DNA of 64,000 bases from Actinobacteria bacterium IMCC25003 (GTDB lineage: Bacteria > Actinomycetota > Actinomycetes > Nanopelagicales > Nanopelagicaceae), in contig CP015603.1 in the NCBI GenBank assembly GCA_002284855.1, forward strand, positions 62,001 to 126,000, written 5' to 3'. The position numbers and the translations under genes were made by a program. Positions 1-8,545 of the stretch are shown here, piece after piece; the stretch's first letter is position 1, and every line of letters starts with the position of its first letter. Below the pieces are notes generated by a model that saw nothing but the letters and a program-made list of their open reading frames with translations, had not been told where the DNA came from and did no database searches.

Positions 1-635
1 TTGCTGCAAAACCCACCGCTACTTCAAACCGCGAAACCATCACCATTAAATCTGCACTAGCACTGAGCCCTTATCGCAGCGCTTTGATTATCTCTTTCAT
101 TACATCGTGGGTTCTCTTTGGTATGAGCCGTTCCATCTTGCCGCTCTTTATGGTTGAAGAAATCAAAGTAACTCCGAGCTTTATGGGCCTTGGCTTCACC
201 ATCACCACAATCATCAATGGGCTCTTCTTACTCCGTGCCGGAAAGTTATCTGACCTCAATGGTCGTCGCTTTTCAGCTGTAATCGGCACATCCTTTGTCA
301 CGCTCTTCATCTTCGCCTTAGCATTCACAACAAAGCCTTGGCACTTCATCGCCGCAAGCGTCATTGTCGGATTTGGGGGCGCTTTCCTATCGACAACTCC
401 ATCATCGATTGTCGGTGATGTTCTTGAAGGTAAAGGCGGCCAGGTAATTGGCCTCTTCCAAATGTCAGGCGATGCCGGCGCAATGGTGGCGCCCATTATT
501 CTTGGCTTTATCGCCGACCATTATGGATTTAGACCAGCATTTATTACCTCTGCTGTGCTGATGTCAGTGGCAGTTCTTGTGGCAACAAAATTGCCCGAAA
601 CGCGGGCTTCGCATCTCGGGCAATCTAGTAAGTAG
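1..635 (+). CDS. MFS transporter, C-terminal part (5' end outside window)
   Basis: The frame is open from base 3, so the gene begins outside the window and the first in-window start-like codon (TTG at 84) is not its start. About 210 residues are visible. They form the second half of a major facilitator superfamily permease: roughly six hydrophobic segments, a short basic loop with the MFS-type motif GKLSDLNGRR between two helices, and GFIADHYGFR near the last helix pair. It ends in a short polar tail (LPETRASHLGQSSK). The substrate cannot be read from this half; drug/H+ antiporter-like families are possible. The next gene is convergent, with three bases between the stops and no visible terminator hairpin. 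Confidence 0.85.
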   Translation, partial: AAKPTATSNRETITIKSALALSPYRSALIISFITSWVLFGMSRSILPLFMVEEIKVTPSFMGLGFTITTIINGLFLLRAGKLSDLNGRRFSAVIGTSFVTLFIFALAFTTKPWHFIAASVIVGFGGAFLSTTPSSIVGDVLEGKGGQVIGLFQMSGDAGAMVAPIILGFIADHYGFRPAFITSAVLMSVAVLVATKLPETRASHLGQSSK

Positions 636-638
636 TTT

Positions 639-1370
639 TTAGTCGTTGCTACGAAGGATTGAGATGAGTCTCAAGACTTCGAGGTACAACCAGACCAAGG
701 TAACCATGAGGCCAAATGCACAGCGCCATGACTCTTCTTGTGGAACGCGAGCAGCAACTGCCTTTTCGATCTGATCAAAGTCCATCACGATAAACATTGA
801 TGCAAGCGCGACTCCACCAACAGCAATAAGAAGTCCCAATGAACCTGATGGGAATCCAGTGAAGAGTGTGACAAGACCGAATACAACGTATCCAATCAGC
901 GCACCCATCATGATGCGTGTGAACTTAGGTGTTACACGGATCTTGCCGCTGCGGTAAGCAAGGAGAACACCACCGAAGGCACAACCTGTTGCAATAACAG
1001 CTTGTCCAACAATGCCTTGATATGCATCGTTATAAATTCGGCTAATTGTTCCGATTGCTAGACCTTGTGCAGCTGCGTAAGCGAGGACAAATCCTGGGCG
1101 GACCTTCTTAGAAAATGAGTTGACCATCGCGAGGATAAATCCGCCAAGGAAACCTACGAGTGCAAGGCCAGGGCTATTTGCTCGCCATGCAAATGTTCCG
1201 ACTGCAACGAGAACTGCAAAGAGTCCGGCAGTCTTGATAACAACATCGTCAATCGACATTGGTGCAGAAGATGGGCGGCTCTCGAGCGTATTGAGGTCGT
1301 GAGTCTGAGTGGATCCTTCTTTGATACGAGCGAAACCGCGGCCGGTAAGGACTGGGTTAGAACTGCGCAT
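639..1370 (-). CDS. BI-1/YccA (Bax inhibitor-1-like) family membrane protein
   Basis: 243 residues. A polar N-terminus of about 55 residues (MRSSNPVLTGRGFAR is a common opening in actinobacterial members) is followed by seven hydrophobic segments and a C-terminal stretch with MDFDQIEKAV and LYLEVLRLISILRS, characteristic of the Bax1-I family. These are integral membrane proteins that may leak or transport calcium and protons; a physiological role in actinobacteria is not settled. The ATG at 1370 is preferred over an in-frame ATG at 1430 because AAGGAGAA lies seven bases upstream of it. The gene faces the MFS gene and precedes tRNA-Thr on the same strand. Confidence 0.88.
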   Translation of the reverse strand: MRSSNPVLTGRGFARIKEGSTQTHDLNTLESRPSSAPMSIDDVVIKTAGLFAVLVAVGTFAWRANSPGLALVGFLGGFILAMVNSFSKKVRPGFVLAYAAAQGLAIGTISRIYNDAYQGIVGQAVIATGCAFGGVLLAYRSGKIRVTPKFTRIMMGALIGYVVFGLVTLFTGFPSGSLGLLIAVGGVALASMFIVMDFDQIEKAVAARVPQEESWRCAFGLMVTLVWLYLEVLRLISILRSND

Positions 1371-1496
1371 TAATTTCTCCTTATATATGTCCGAAGAAAG
1401 GTTCTCCGTACACTCCATAACGTACGGCAAGGGTAGAAAATTTCCACATTTAGGTGCGCCTAAAGATTTAGAAAAGGTTGTGAAAAGCCTCTTTGG

Positions 1497-1568
1497 AGCC
1501 CTCGGTCGGGATTGAACCGACGATCTGCTCGTTACGAATGAGCCGCTCTACCACTGAGCCACGAGGGC
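1497..1568 (-). tRNA. tRNA-Thr (anticodon CGU)
   Basis: The minus strand folds as a cloverleaf. The acceptor GCCCTCG pairs with CGAGGGC, the D arm is GCTC..GAGC, and the anticodon loop TTCGTAA gives CGU. The T arm is GTCGG/CCGAC with loop TTCAATC. The anticodon stem has one A-C mismatch next to the loop. The discriminator is T, and CCA follows in the genome (to 1494), so CCA is probably encoded. Confidence 0.9.
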
Positions 1569-1589
1569 AAACTGCAGGATAAATATTAC

Positions 1590-1630
1590 GTGCCCCCAGT
1601 CGGACTCGAACCGACACTGGAAGGATTTTA
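1590..1630 (-). repeat. 41-bp direct repeat: displaced 3' part of tRNA-Leu
   Basis: These 41 bases are identical to 3268-3308, the anticodon-loop-to-3'-end part of the intact tRNA-Leu gene. The 5' half of the tRNA is missing, so this copy is not a functional tRNA. The repeat ends four bases from the stop codon of the secreted-protein gene. Position and orientation match the displaced attachment core left when an element integrates into the 3' half of a tRNA gene; no integrase is present. Confidence 0.9.
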
Positions 1631-1634
1631 CGAA

Positions 1635-3215
1635 CTAGAAGGCGCGGATAGGACGGATGTAGTAGGTGTTGTTCTTACCGCTGGCGAACTGGTTGCCTCC
1701 GCTGGTCTGGAAGTTCTGGGCCCATGCCGAGAATCCAAAGCCCTCAGACGATGACCAGTAGTAGTACGCCGCGAATCCAGATGCACCAGATCCTGTGTTG
1801 ATTGCTCCACCTGTACAAACAGTTGCATCTGATATCCAGGCCTGACCTTTTGACCACTTACACATCTGATTAAGTTCATCTTTAGATGGCAGATACCAAT
1901 CATCAAAGAGAACACCTGAAACTGTGACGGTATATGAATCAGCTAGTGCTGCAGCAGAAGTAGAGGTATCGGTATTTCCTTGGCTGACAATTGCGCGGGT
2001 ATTGAAATAACCCCAACCAATAGCAGTTGCAGTTGCTGTCTCAGATGAGCCGGAACTGCCCACAGTTGTACTTCGGTAATTCACCGGTGTTAATTGAGCC
2101 CAAGACCTGTCAGTTGAGAATGCAGTAGCACTGTCAAAGCCTGACAAACCAAGTGCAGGGGGCGCAGCCTCCAGATAGGTACACGTCACTGCCCGGGTAG
2201 GCCCGCAGGCAAATGGTGTGGTGGCAACGTAGAAAATCTTTCCTCCACCGGGGCCGGTATCACCGACGGTATAAACCAAAGCAACAACTGTCAGTATAAA
2301 TGTTCGTGTGGTAGCACCTGATGCGTTTGTTGCTGTAATTGTGTAGGAAGTAGCAGATGCAATAGTTGTCGGTGTTCCTGAGAGCAAGCCAGTAGATGTG
2401 CTAAATGTGAGACCAGCAGGCGCTGCGGGTGAAATTGCATATGAAGCAATTGTTCCACCAGAGGAGGTAATCGTGTATCCAGTAATCGCATTGTTAACTG
2501 TCTTAGTCTCTGAAGAGCTTGAAAGTGTAAAAGCAGGTGCAGCTAGAGGTGCTGTCGTGGGAGTTGGAGTAGGTGGAACATATGCTGGTGTCGTTACGGG
2601 AAGTGAAGCAGCAGATATTGGCGATGTACCGTCTGCCGTAGTCGCAGAAACCGTGAAGGTATATGTAGTTAGTGCCTGAAGTCCCGTAATGAGAAGGCTT
2701 AGATCATTCCAGGAATAGACCCTTTGAGTATTTCCTTTACTTGAAATAATTGTGTAAAAAGCAATTGGTGCATCAGGATTCGTTTCTGGGTTCTGTGCCA
2801 ATGAAATTTGCGAGCTGTCGTAGCCATAGGCAACTGCCTGCGCGATAACAGGTTTAAAAGGTAACGCACTTGAACGGGAGAAGATTGTCGTAACTTGATG
2901 CTTGGCGCACTTCTTGCGGATGACTTGATAGCTGACTGGTGAGCTCTCCTTATTCGAGCAAATCACGATTACTTTCGCACCAGCTCCTGATGCAATAGCA
3001 GAATCAGTTTGATTCTTATGCCAATTCGCTTGAGCTTCCTGCATAAACCGGCATTTACCTGTGTGGCTTATTCGCTCTGTTCCAGATTGAAGATTGATGC
3101 AGGTTACAAGTGAGGGAACCACTGCGTGTGAAACCGGCGAGAGAATCGAAATTAGTAGAGCAATAATGGCGAGAAAAGGCAGAGATAGGTGGGTTCTCAA
3201 TATGCCCCTATACAT
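1635..3215 (-). CDS. Large secreted protein: Fn3-like, putative-Ig (He_PIG-like) and DUF1566-like domains
   Basis: About 526 residues. It starts with a signal peptide (basic start, hydrophobic stretch ending near SHA-VV). A cysteine-containing region follows, then a fibronectin-III-like segment at about 150-210 (LQALTTYTFTVSATTADG), a Pro/Thr linker, and a He_PIG-like Ig domain at about 225-310 (PAGLTFSTSTGLLSGTP). The C-terminal part begins with VGDTGPGGGKIFYV and contains DDWYLPSKDELNQM, YYWSSSE and YYIRPIRAF, as in DUF1566/Lcl-type domains. It is probably an exported or surface protein, perhaps for adhesion; the function is unknown. The ATG at 3215 has no Shine-Dalgarno. A TTG at 3200 preceded by AGGGG is a credible alternative start and leaves the signal peptide intact. 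It is the only gene between the two tRNA-Leu repeats, which suggests acquisition as an islet. Confidence 0.8.
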   Translation of the reverse strand: MYRGILRTHLSLPFLAIIALLISILSPVSHAVVPSLVTCINLQSGTERISHTGKCRFMQEAQANWHKNQTDSAIASGAGAKVIVICSNKESSPVSYQVIRKKCAKHQVTTIFSRSSALPFKPVIAQAVAYGYDSSQISLAQNPETNPDAPIAFYTIISSKGNTQRVYSWNDLSLLITGLQALTTYTFTVSATTADGTSPISAASLPVTTPAYVPPTPTPTTAPLAAPAFTLSSSSETKTVNNAITGYTITSSGGTIASYAISPAAPAGLTFSTSTGLLSGTPTTIASATSYTITATNASGATTRTFILTVVALVYTVGDTGPGGGKIFYVATTPFACGPTRAVTCTYLEAAPPALGLSGFDSATAFSTDRSWAQLTPVNYRSTTVGSSGSSETATATAIGWGYFNTRAIVSQGNTDTSTSAAALADSYTVTVSGVLFDDWYLPSKDELNQMCKWSKGQAWISDATVCTGGAINTGSGASGFAAYYYWSSSEGFGFSAWAQNFQTSGGNQFASGKNNTYYIRPIRAF

Positions 3216-3267
3216 CCGAGAATGTTAGGCAAATGCTGGGGAGCTTGCAAAAGAACACGCATAGATT

Positions 3268-3308
3268 GTGCCCCCAGTCGGACTCGAACCGACACTGGAA
3301 GGATTTTA
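3268..3308 (-). repeat. 41-bp direct repeat inside the intact tRNA-Leu (second copy)
   Basis: Identical to 1590-1630. It covers the anticodon loop, anticodon 3' stem, variable region, T arm, acceptor 3' strand and one base beyond. Homology stops abruptly on both sides (c/t mismatch at one end, c/a at the other). Confidence 0.9.
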
Positions 3309-3341
3309 AGTCCTCTGTCTCTGCCATTGGACTATGGGGGC
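3269..3341 (-). tRNA. tRNA with Leu anticodon UAA and a short (class I) variable region
   Basis: The acceptor GCCCCCA pairs with TGGGGGC. The anticodon stem-loop is GAGGA-CTTAAAA-TCCTT, which gives UAA (reads UUA). The T arm is GTCGG-TTCGAGT-CCGAC and the discriminator is A. CCA is not encoded. The variable region is only about five bases (CCAGT), whereas bacterial tRNA-Leu normally has a long extra arm. The D stem is weak, with one C-A mismatch. Assignment to leucine rests on the anticodon only. Confidence 0.82.
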
Positions 3342-3373
3342 CAATGCGAGAACGCAGTCTACTAGGTGAAAAG

Positions 3374-4087
3374 TTAGAGAATTCCCGCGAACTTAGCTGC
3401 TTTTTTGAGTACTGAATCCAACATGGGCTTGGTTAACTTTCCCGTAAATGTGTTCTGCTGACTTGGGTGATAGCTCCCAACAATTAAATAGTTTGCGCCA
3501 TCATGCAAATACTTAATTGTTGATCCATGACCGAATTTTCCTGAAGGGACTTTGTGGCCTTGTGCCTTGAGAGACTTGATTAGTACCTGCCAACCAAAGT
3601 TTCCGAGAGCAACAAATGACCGAACAGTTGGGGCAATAAGTTGTAACTCATTTTCAAAGAATGGTGAACATGTGTCACGTTCTTCGGTCGTTGGTTTATT
3701 TTCAGGTGGCGCACAACGAACCGCCATCGAAATGCGTGTATCTCGTAACTCTTGACCATCATCACGAGAAGTTGAAGTGGCAATCTTTGCGATACCGATT
3801 CTGTGAAGTGATCCGTAGAGCCAATCGCCAGATGAATCACCAGTGAAGATCCGTCCTGTTCTATTAGCACCGTGTGCACCAGGGGCTAATCCAACGATGA
3901 GCATTTTGGGAGTGCTGGAACCAAAACCTGGAACTGGCTTTCCCCAGTACTTCTCATTTTCATAGGCCTTGCGTTTTACAACAGCTACTTCTTCTCGCCA
4001 CTCGACCAACCGTGGACATTGATGGCATTTAACAATCGCCTTATCGAGAAGTTCGATCGACTTATACAAGCGACCAAGCCATTCCAT
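3374..4087 (-). CDS. Family 5 (UDGb-type) uracil-DNA glycosylase
   Basis: 237 residues from the ATG at 4087. The N-terminal CHQCPRL and the later CAPPENKP..DTCSPF supply the four cysteines expected for the iron-sulfur cluster of family 4/5 uracil-DNA glycosylases. The motif GLAPGAHGANRTGR near residue 75 matches motif 1 of family 5 enzymes, and HPSQQNTFTGKL near the C-terminus matches motif 3. The enzyme removes uracil and other deaminated bases to start base-excision repair. Its start lies inside the 3' end of ppx (26-base overlap), so translation is probably coupled. An in-frame extension to 4204 runs through ppx and is not credible. Confidence 0.88.
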   Translation of the reverse strand: MEWLGRLYKSIELLDKAIVKCHQCPRLVEWREEVAVVKRKAYENEKYWGKPVPGFGSSTPKMLIVGLAPGAHGANRTGRIFTGDSSGDWLYGSLHRIGIAKIATSTSRDDGQELRDTRISMAVRCAPPENKPTTEERDTCSPFFENELQLIAPTVRSFVALGNFGWQVLIKSLKAQGHKVPSGKFGHGSTIKYLHDGANYLIVGSYHPSQQNTFTGKLTKPMLDSVLKKAAKFAGIL

Positions 4088-4970
4088 CGAGGATATCTGA
4101 TTCAGATGCAACGAACTCTGTTGCGCCCGTAGCGAGCATGATGCGCGAGAGTACGAGAGAACCTGCACCAATGACATCAACTCGACCTGGGTGCATGTAG
4201 CCAAGAGCTTCGCGATCCTCGCGGTTCATAGAAAGGAACTTCTTAGAGATTGCATGAACTTTGTCAGCAGAAATGCGTGAAAGATGAATTGCATAACGGT
4301 CATAGGCAGGAAGATCTAGCGCTGCGGCGGCAACTGTTGTGGCGGTGCCAGCTACTGCAATCACAGTCTTTGCCTGAGTAATAGGAACAATCTTTCCTGC
4401 TTGTTTGATTGCTTCATCAATATCTTCAATCGCTGCAGCAATTTGGCCAGGATCGGCATCTCCACCAGTGAAGTGGCGTTCAGACATACGCACACAACCG
4501 ATATTCATACTCTTTGCAAACTCCACGTGGTCGGTGCCAAAGACAAATTCAGTGGAACCGCCACCGATATCGATGACGAGGAATGGGCCATCTGCTTTGT
4601 CGAAATCTTTTGTTGCGCCTTGGAAAGAGAGGGCTGCTTCGACTTCACCTGGAATTACTTCAGGCTCAATACCGAGGCGCTCTTTCACGCCGTTGATAAA
4701 GAGGTTGCGGTTGGTTGCATCGCGAGTGGCGCTGGTAGCACAGAAGCGAATCTTTTCAACGCCTCGCTTTGCAATCTCGAGCGCGTACTTATCTACAGCA
4801 GCGAGAGTGCGTGCAATTGCATCAGTGTGGAATTGGCCAGTTTTATCAACGCCTTGGCCTAGTCGGACAACTTCCATCTCGCGAACTATTTCACGAAAGT
4901 TGGTGCCATCGACATCTGCAATCAATAAACGGATTGAGTTGGTGCCGCAATCAATGGCTGCTACTCGCAT
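4062..4970 (-). CDS. ppx: Exopolyphosphatase / pppGpp phosphatase (Ppx/GppA family)
   Basis: 302 residues. The N-terminus MRVAAIDCGTNSIRLLIADV is the first phosphate loop of the ASKHA fold. VIDIGGGSTEFVFG near residue 130 is the second phosphate motif, and AGTATTVAAAALDL follows further on. It cleaves terminal phosphates of polyphosphate or converts pppGpp to ppGpp; the short single-module form is typical of actinobacterial Ppx2-like proteins. The start at 4970 lies four bases after the stop of the DUF501 gene. The 63-base upstream extension would overlap that gene without reason. It belongs to the eno-ftsB-DUF501-ppx operon. Confidence 0.9.
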   Translation of the reverse strand: MRVAAIDCGTNSIRLLIADVDGTNFREIVREMEVVRLGQGVDKTGQFHTDAIARTLAAVDKYALEIAKRGVEKIRFCATSATRDATNRNLFINGVKERLGIEPEVIPGEVEAALSFQGATKDFDKADGPFLVIDIGGGSTEFVFGTDHVEFAKSMNIGCVRMSERHFTGGDADPGQIAAAIEDIDEAIKQAGKIVPITQAKTVIAVAGTATTVAAAALDLPAYDRYAIHLSRISADKVHAISKKFLSMNREDREALGYMHPGRVDVIGAGSLVLSRIMLATGATEFVASESDILDGMAWSLV

Positions 4971-4974
4971 CTGT

Positions 4975-5475
4975 TTACTCGCATTGCAGGTGCTTCCACC
5001 ATTCAGGAAGTTCAGCGAGTGCTTCATCGCCAAGTGGATTAACTCCAGGGCCAGCTGAGAGTGAATGTGCGATGAGAGAGTGAAGACATTTCACGCGGTT
5101 AGGCATTCCACCTGCAGAGATATTTTCAACTTCAGGAACATCGATCTTGAGTGCTGAACGTGCTGCAATGTAATCATCATGCGCTGCTGCATATGCGCCA
5201 GCCAGCTCTGCATCTGTTTCAAGGCGGTTGGTCATCTCTTCCATCATGCCGGTTGTTTCAAGGGTAGAAATCGCAGCTGTTAAGCGCGGGCAGGTTGCGT
5301 AATAGAAGGTGGGGAAAGGTTCACCATTAGAAAGGCGCGGAGGAGTTTCAACTACTGCAGGCTTTCCACATGGACAGCGATAGGAGATTGCATGCACATC
5401 GCGAGGTGTGCGACCAAGTTGATTTTCGATAACTCTGAGGTCAGCTTCAGAAGCTTTTCTGCTCTCTAGACTCAC
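4975..5475 (-). CDS. DUF501 family protein
   Basis: 166 residues. It carries the family's opening (ADLRVIENQLGRTPRDV followed by SYRCPCGKPAVVETPPRL) and FPTFYYATCPRLTAAISTLE. The paired cysteines (CPC, then TCP) suggest metal binding. DUF501 proteins are almost confined to actinobacteria and sit between ftsB and ppx, as here; no biochemical role is established. The gene starts four bases inside the ftsB 3' end (ATGA-type overlap), so expression is coupled to the division gene. Confidence 0.9.
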   Translation of the reverse strand: MSLESRKASEADLRVIENQLGRTPRDVHAISYRCPCGKPAVVETPPRLSNGEPFPTFYYATCPRLTAAISTLETTGMMEEMTNRLETDAELAGAYAAAHDDYIAARSALKIDVPEVENISAGGMPNRVKCLHSLIAHSLSAGPGVNPLGDEALAELPEWWKHLQCE

Positions 5476-5918
5476 GCCTTACCTGCTTCTGTGATCGATG
5501 CGATCATGCGGGTGTACCAAGGTTGTCCTTCAGGAAGATTGGTAACAACATCTGTCTGTGCAGCTTCATCTGAGTTAGATCCATCAGTGCCGGTCACGAT
5601 GTATTGACGTTCGCCTGGCATCACAAAGTGCAGACGTTCGCGCGCTTGAGATTTAATGTAATCAGGATCCTGCCAGAGCGTTAACTCTTTGCGAGCTGCA
5701 TCAAGAGCTGCGTTATCGCTCTTGAGTTGAGATTGCAGAGCGCTGATCTGCGCGCGCTGTACAAAGTAACTCTTGATTGGTGGCGCAAGGAAGAGAGCCA
5801 ACATAAAGAAGATTGCAGCAACTGCAAATGTGCGCCCAGATCCTTGGTTGCGGTTGAAGTTCAAGTTACGGGAACGGTAACTCTTCCTTCTTCTGCTTCC
5901 TGAGGATCTGCGCGCCAT
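5472..5918 (-). CDS. ftsB: FtsB/DivIC-like septum formation initiator
   Basis: 148 residues. A very basic cytoplasmic tail of about 30 residues (RRSSGSRRRKSYRSR) is followed by one membrane segment (TFAVAAIFFMLALFLAPPI). Next comes a periplasmic-side coiled coil (QRAQISALQSQLKSDNAA) and the family motif KSQARERLHFVMPGE. In FtsB/DivIC this coiled coil joins FtsL and FtsQ in the divisome. The protein ends in a short acidic linker. It lies directly downstream of eno (eight bases between stop and start), the common actinobacterial arrangement. Confidence 0.9.
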   Translation of the reverse strand: MARRSSGSRRRKSYRSRNLNFNRNQGSGRTFAVAAIFFMLALFLAPPIKSYFVQRAQISALQSQLKSDNAALDAARKELTLWQDPDYIKSQARERLHFVMPGERQYIVTGTDGSNSDEAAQTDVVTNLPEGQPWYTRMIASITEAGKA

Positions 5919-5926
5919 TGAAGTAC

Positions 5927-7225
<1,299 letters not shown>

Positions 7226-7283
7226 TTAAGATTTTGTCATCAGCGCTCAACTCTGAACGGCAGGAGGCAATACTACCGTGAAG

Positions 7284-7928
7284 CTAAGCCTGCTTTTCTG
7301 ACGCCTGAATCTGGCGAATCATCTCTCGAGCCTGCGCGCGTAAGGCGCTTTCAGGGTCAATATCGTTTTCGTGGGCCCATGCAATAACAGATGCAAGCGC
7401 CTCACCAACGCTCTTTTCAGTGGCCTTCTCTGATGAATATGAATTCACATCAAGATCAACGTTGTACTTCTCTGCGCGATAGAGAATCTTTGCAACAAGT
7501 GGGAGGGCAGGTTGCGACATTGCAATTCCATCGATTGCTGATGTGCGCCCCTTTTCGCGAGCTTTAATCGCTTCCCAATTTTCAATGATTTCGTCTGTGC
7601 CGCTGACTTCAAGGTTTTCAAAGACATGTGGATGGCGGCTAATTAACTTATCAGCGATTGCCCCGGCAACATCTTCGATAGAGAACGGATCGGTTGGATG
7701 ATCTTGTGCGATACGTGAATGGAAGTAGACCTGCAGAAGCACATCGCCAAGTTCTTCACGCATTCCAGCGCGGTCATCTGTTTCGATGGCATCGATAAAT
7801 TCATATGACTCTTCGAGAAGATATTTGATGAGTGACTCATGGGTCTGCTCGGCATCCCATGGACAACCTCCGGGCGAACGGAGGCGATCCATTACTTCAA
7901 CGAGACGTTGAAGTTGTGAGTCAGCCAT
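7284..7928 (-). CDS. mazG: MazG-type nucleoside triphosphate pyrophosphohydrolase
   Basis: 214 residues. LRSPGGCPWDAEQTHESL opens the MazG fold, and the metal-binding acidic motif is EESYEFIDAI followed by EELGDVLLQVYFHS. IADKLISRHPHVF and NWEAIKAREKGR are also family hallmarks. MazG hydrolyses NTPs to NMP and pyrophosphate, cleaning the nucleotide pool and affecting the (p)ppGpp response. At 214 residues it is shorter than the two-domain E. coli enzyme, with a reduced second half. It lies between the SurA-like lipoprotein and eno, as in other actinobacteria. Confidence 0.92.
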   Translation of the reverse strand: MADSQLQRLVEVMDRLRSPGGCPWDAEQTHESLIKYLLEESYEFIDAIETDDRAGMREELGDVLLQVYFHSRIAQDHPTDPFSIEDVAGAIADKLISRHPHVFENLEVSGTDEIIENWEAIKAREKGRTSAIDGIAMSQPALPLVAKILYRAEKYNVDLDVNSYSSEKATEKSVGEALASVIAWAHENDIDPESALRAQAREMIRQIQASEKQA

Positions 7929-7939
7929 AAAGGTTTGAG

Positions 7940-8545
7940 TTAGTTGCCAGAAGGAACTACTGCAGAACCGGCAGAATCAGTAGCAACAATTTCACCAGTG
8001 TCCTTATCCCATGTTCCGTAACGAGGATTAACTTTTATTTTTAACTCAGCGGCCTTAGCGGTAATGAGCTGAGTGATACGTGACGAAACATCTGCCTTGG
8101 CTACACCTGAGGCGAGTAGTGCATCTTGAATCTTATTTGAGGTGATGATGGCACGGACGTAGCGATCGAAGTTTGATGGAGCAATTTCTGCGGCCACGAG
8201 ATTCTTAGCAAGAGCTTCTTGCCCACCACTTTGGGCAATGAGATCGGCCTTGGCCTTTTCTTGCTCTGTGGAAGAGACCGTGATCTTTAATTCTTTAGCA
8301 ATCTCATCAAAGAGAGTTGTAACGATAGTGAAGCGAAGTTGAGCGCGGTTCAGGGCATTTCCAGTTTGAATCTGCATTCCTGCTGTATCAACCTTGCCGC
8401 GTTCTGCGAGAACTTCATCGACAGTTGCTTGAGCTGAAGCCTGCGAAATGGTGATATCGCCGATTGTTGCTGCGCTATCTACTTTGCCGCATCCTGAGAG
8501 TGCTAAAACTGAGATAACACCCAAGAGTGCAAGGATTTTCTTCAC
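7940..8545 (-). CDS. Lipoprotein with SurA N-terminal-like domain
   Basis: 201 residues. The signal peptide ends in a lipobox (LALSGC), so the protein is probably a membrane-anchored lipoprotein. The remainder is helical (AQATVDEVLAERGKV, RAQLRFTIVTTLFDEIAKEL) and resembles the N-terminal chaperone domain of SurA/PrsA, but no PPIase domain follows. It could assist folding of exported proteins; this is inferred from fold only. The gene starts inside the mfd stop region (four-base overlap), the place where mycobacteria carry lpqU. Confidence 0.78.
   Translation of the reverse strand: MKKILALLGVISVLALSGCGKVDSAATIGDITISQASAQATVDEVLAERGKVDTAGMQIQTGNALNRAQLRFTIVTTLFDEIAKELKITVSSTEQEKAKADLIAQSGGQEALAKNLVAAEIAPSNFDRYVRAIITSNKIQDALLASGVAKADVSSRITQLITAKAAELKIKVNPRYGTWDKDTGEIVATDSAGSAVVPSGN

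Noticed and set aside
1590-1630. A second tRNA-Leu gene
   Set aside because: Only the anticodon-loop-to-3'-end part is present; the acceptor 5' strand and D arm are missing, so it cannot fold as a tRNA.
3374-4204. The long form of the uracil-DNA glycosylase starting at 4204
   Set aside because: The extra 39 residues lie antisense-free inside ppx in another frame, are not family-like, and the ATG at 4087 begins just before the conserved part.
4405-5058. 217-residue plus-strand open frame antisense to ppx and DUF501
   Set aside because: It is a shadow of strongly conserved minus-strand genes with intact motifs, and has no ribosome-binding site or recognisable domain.
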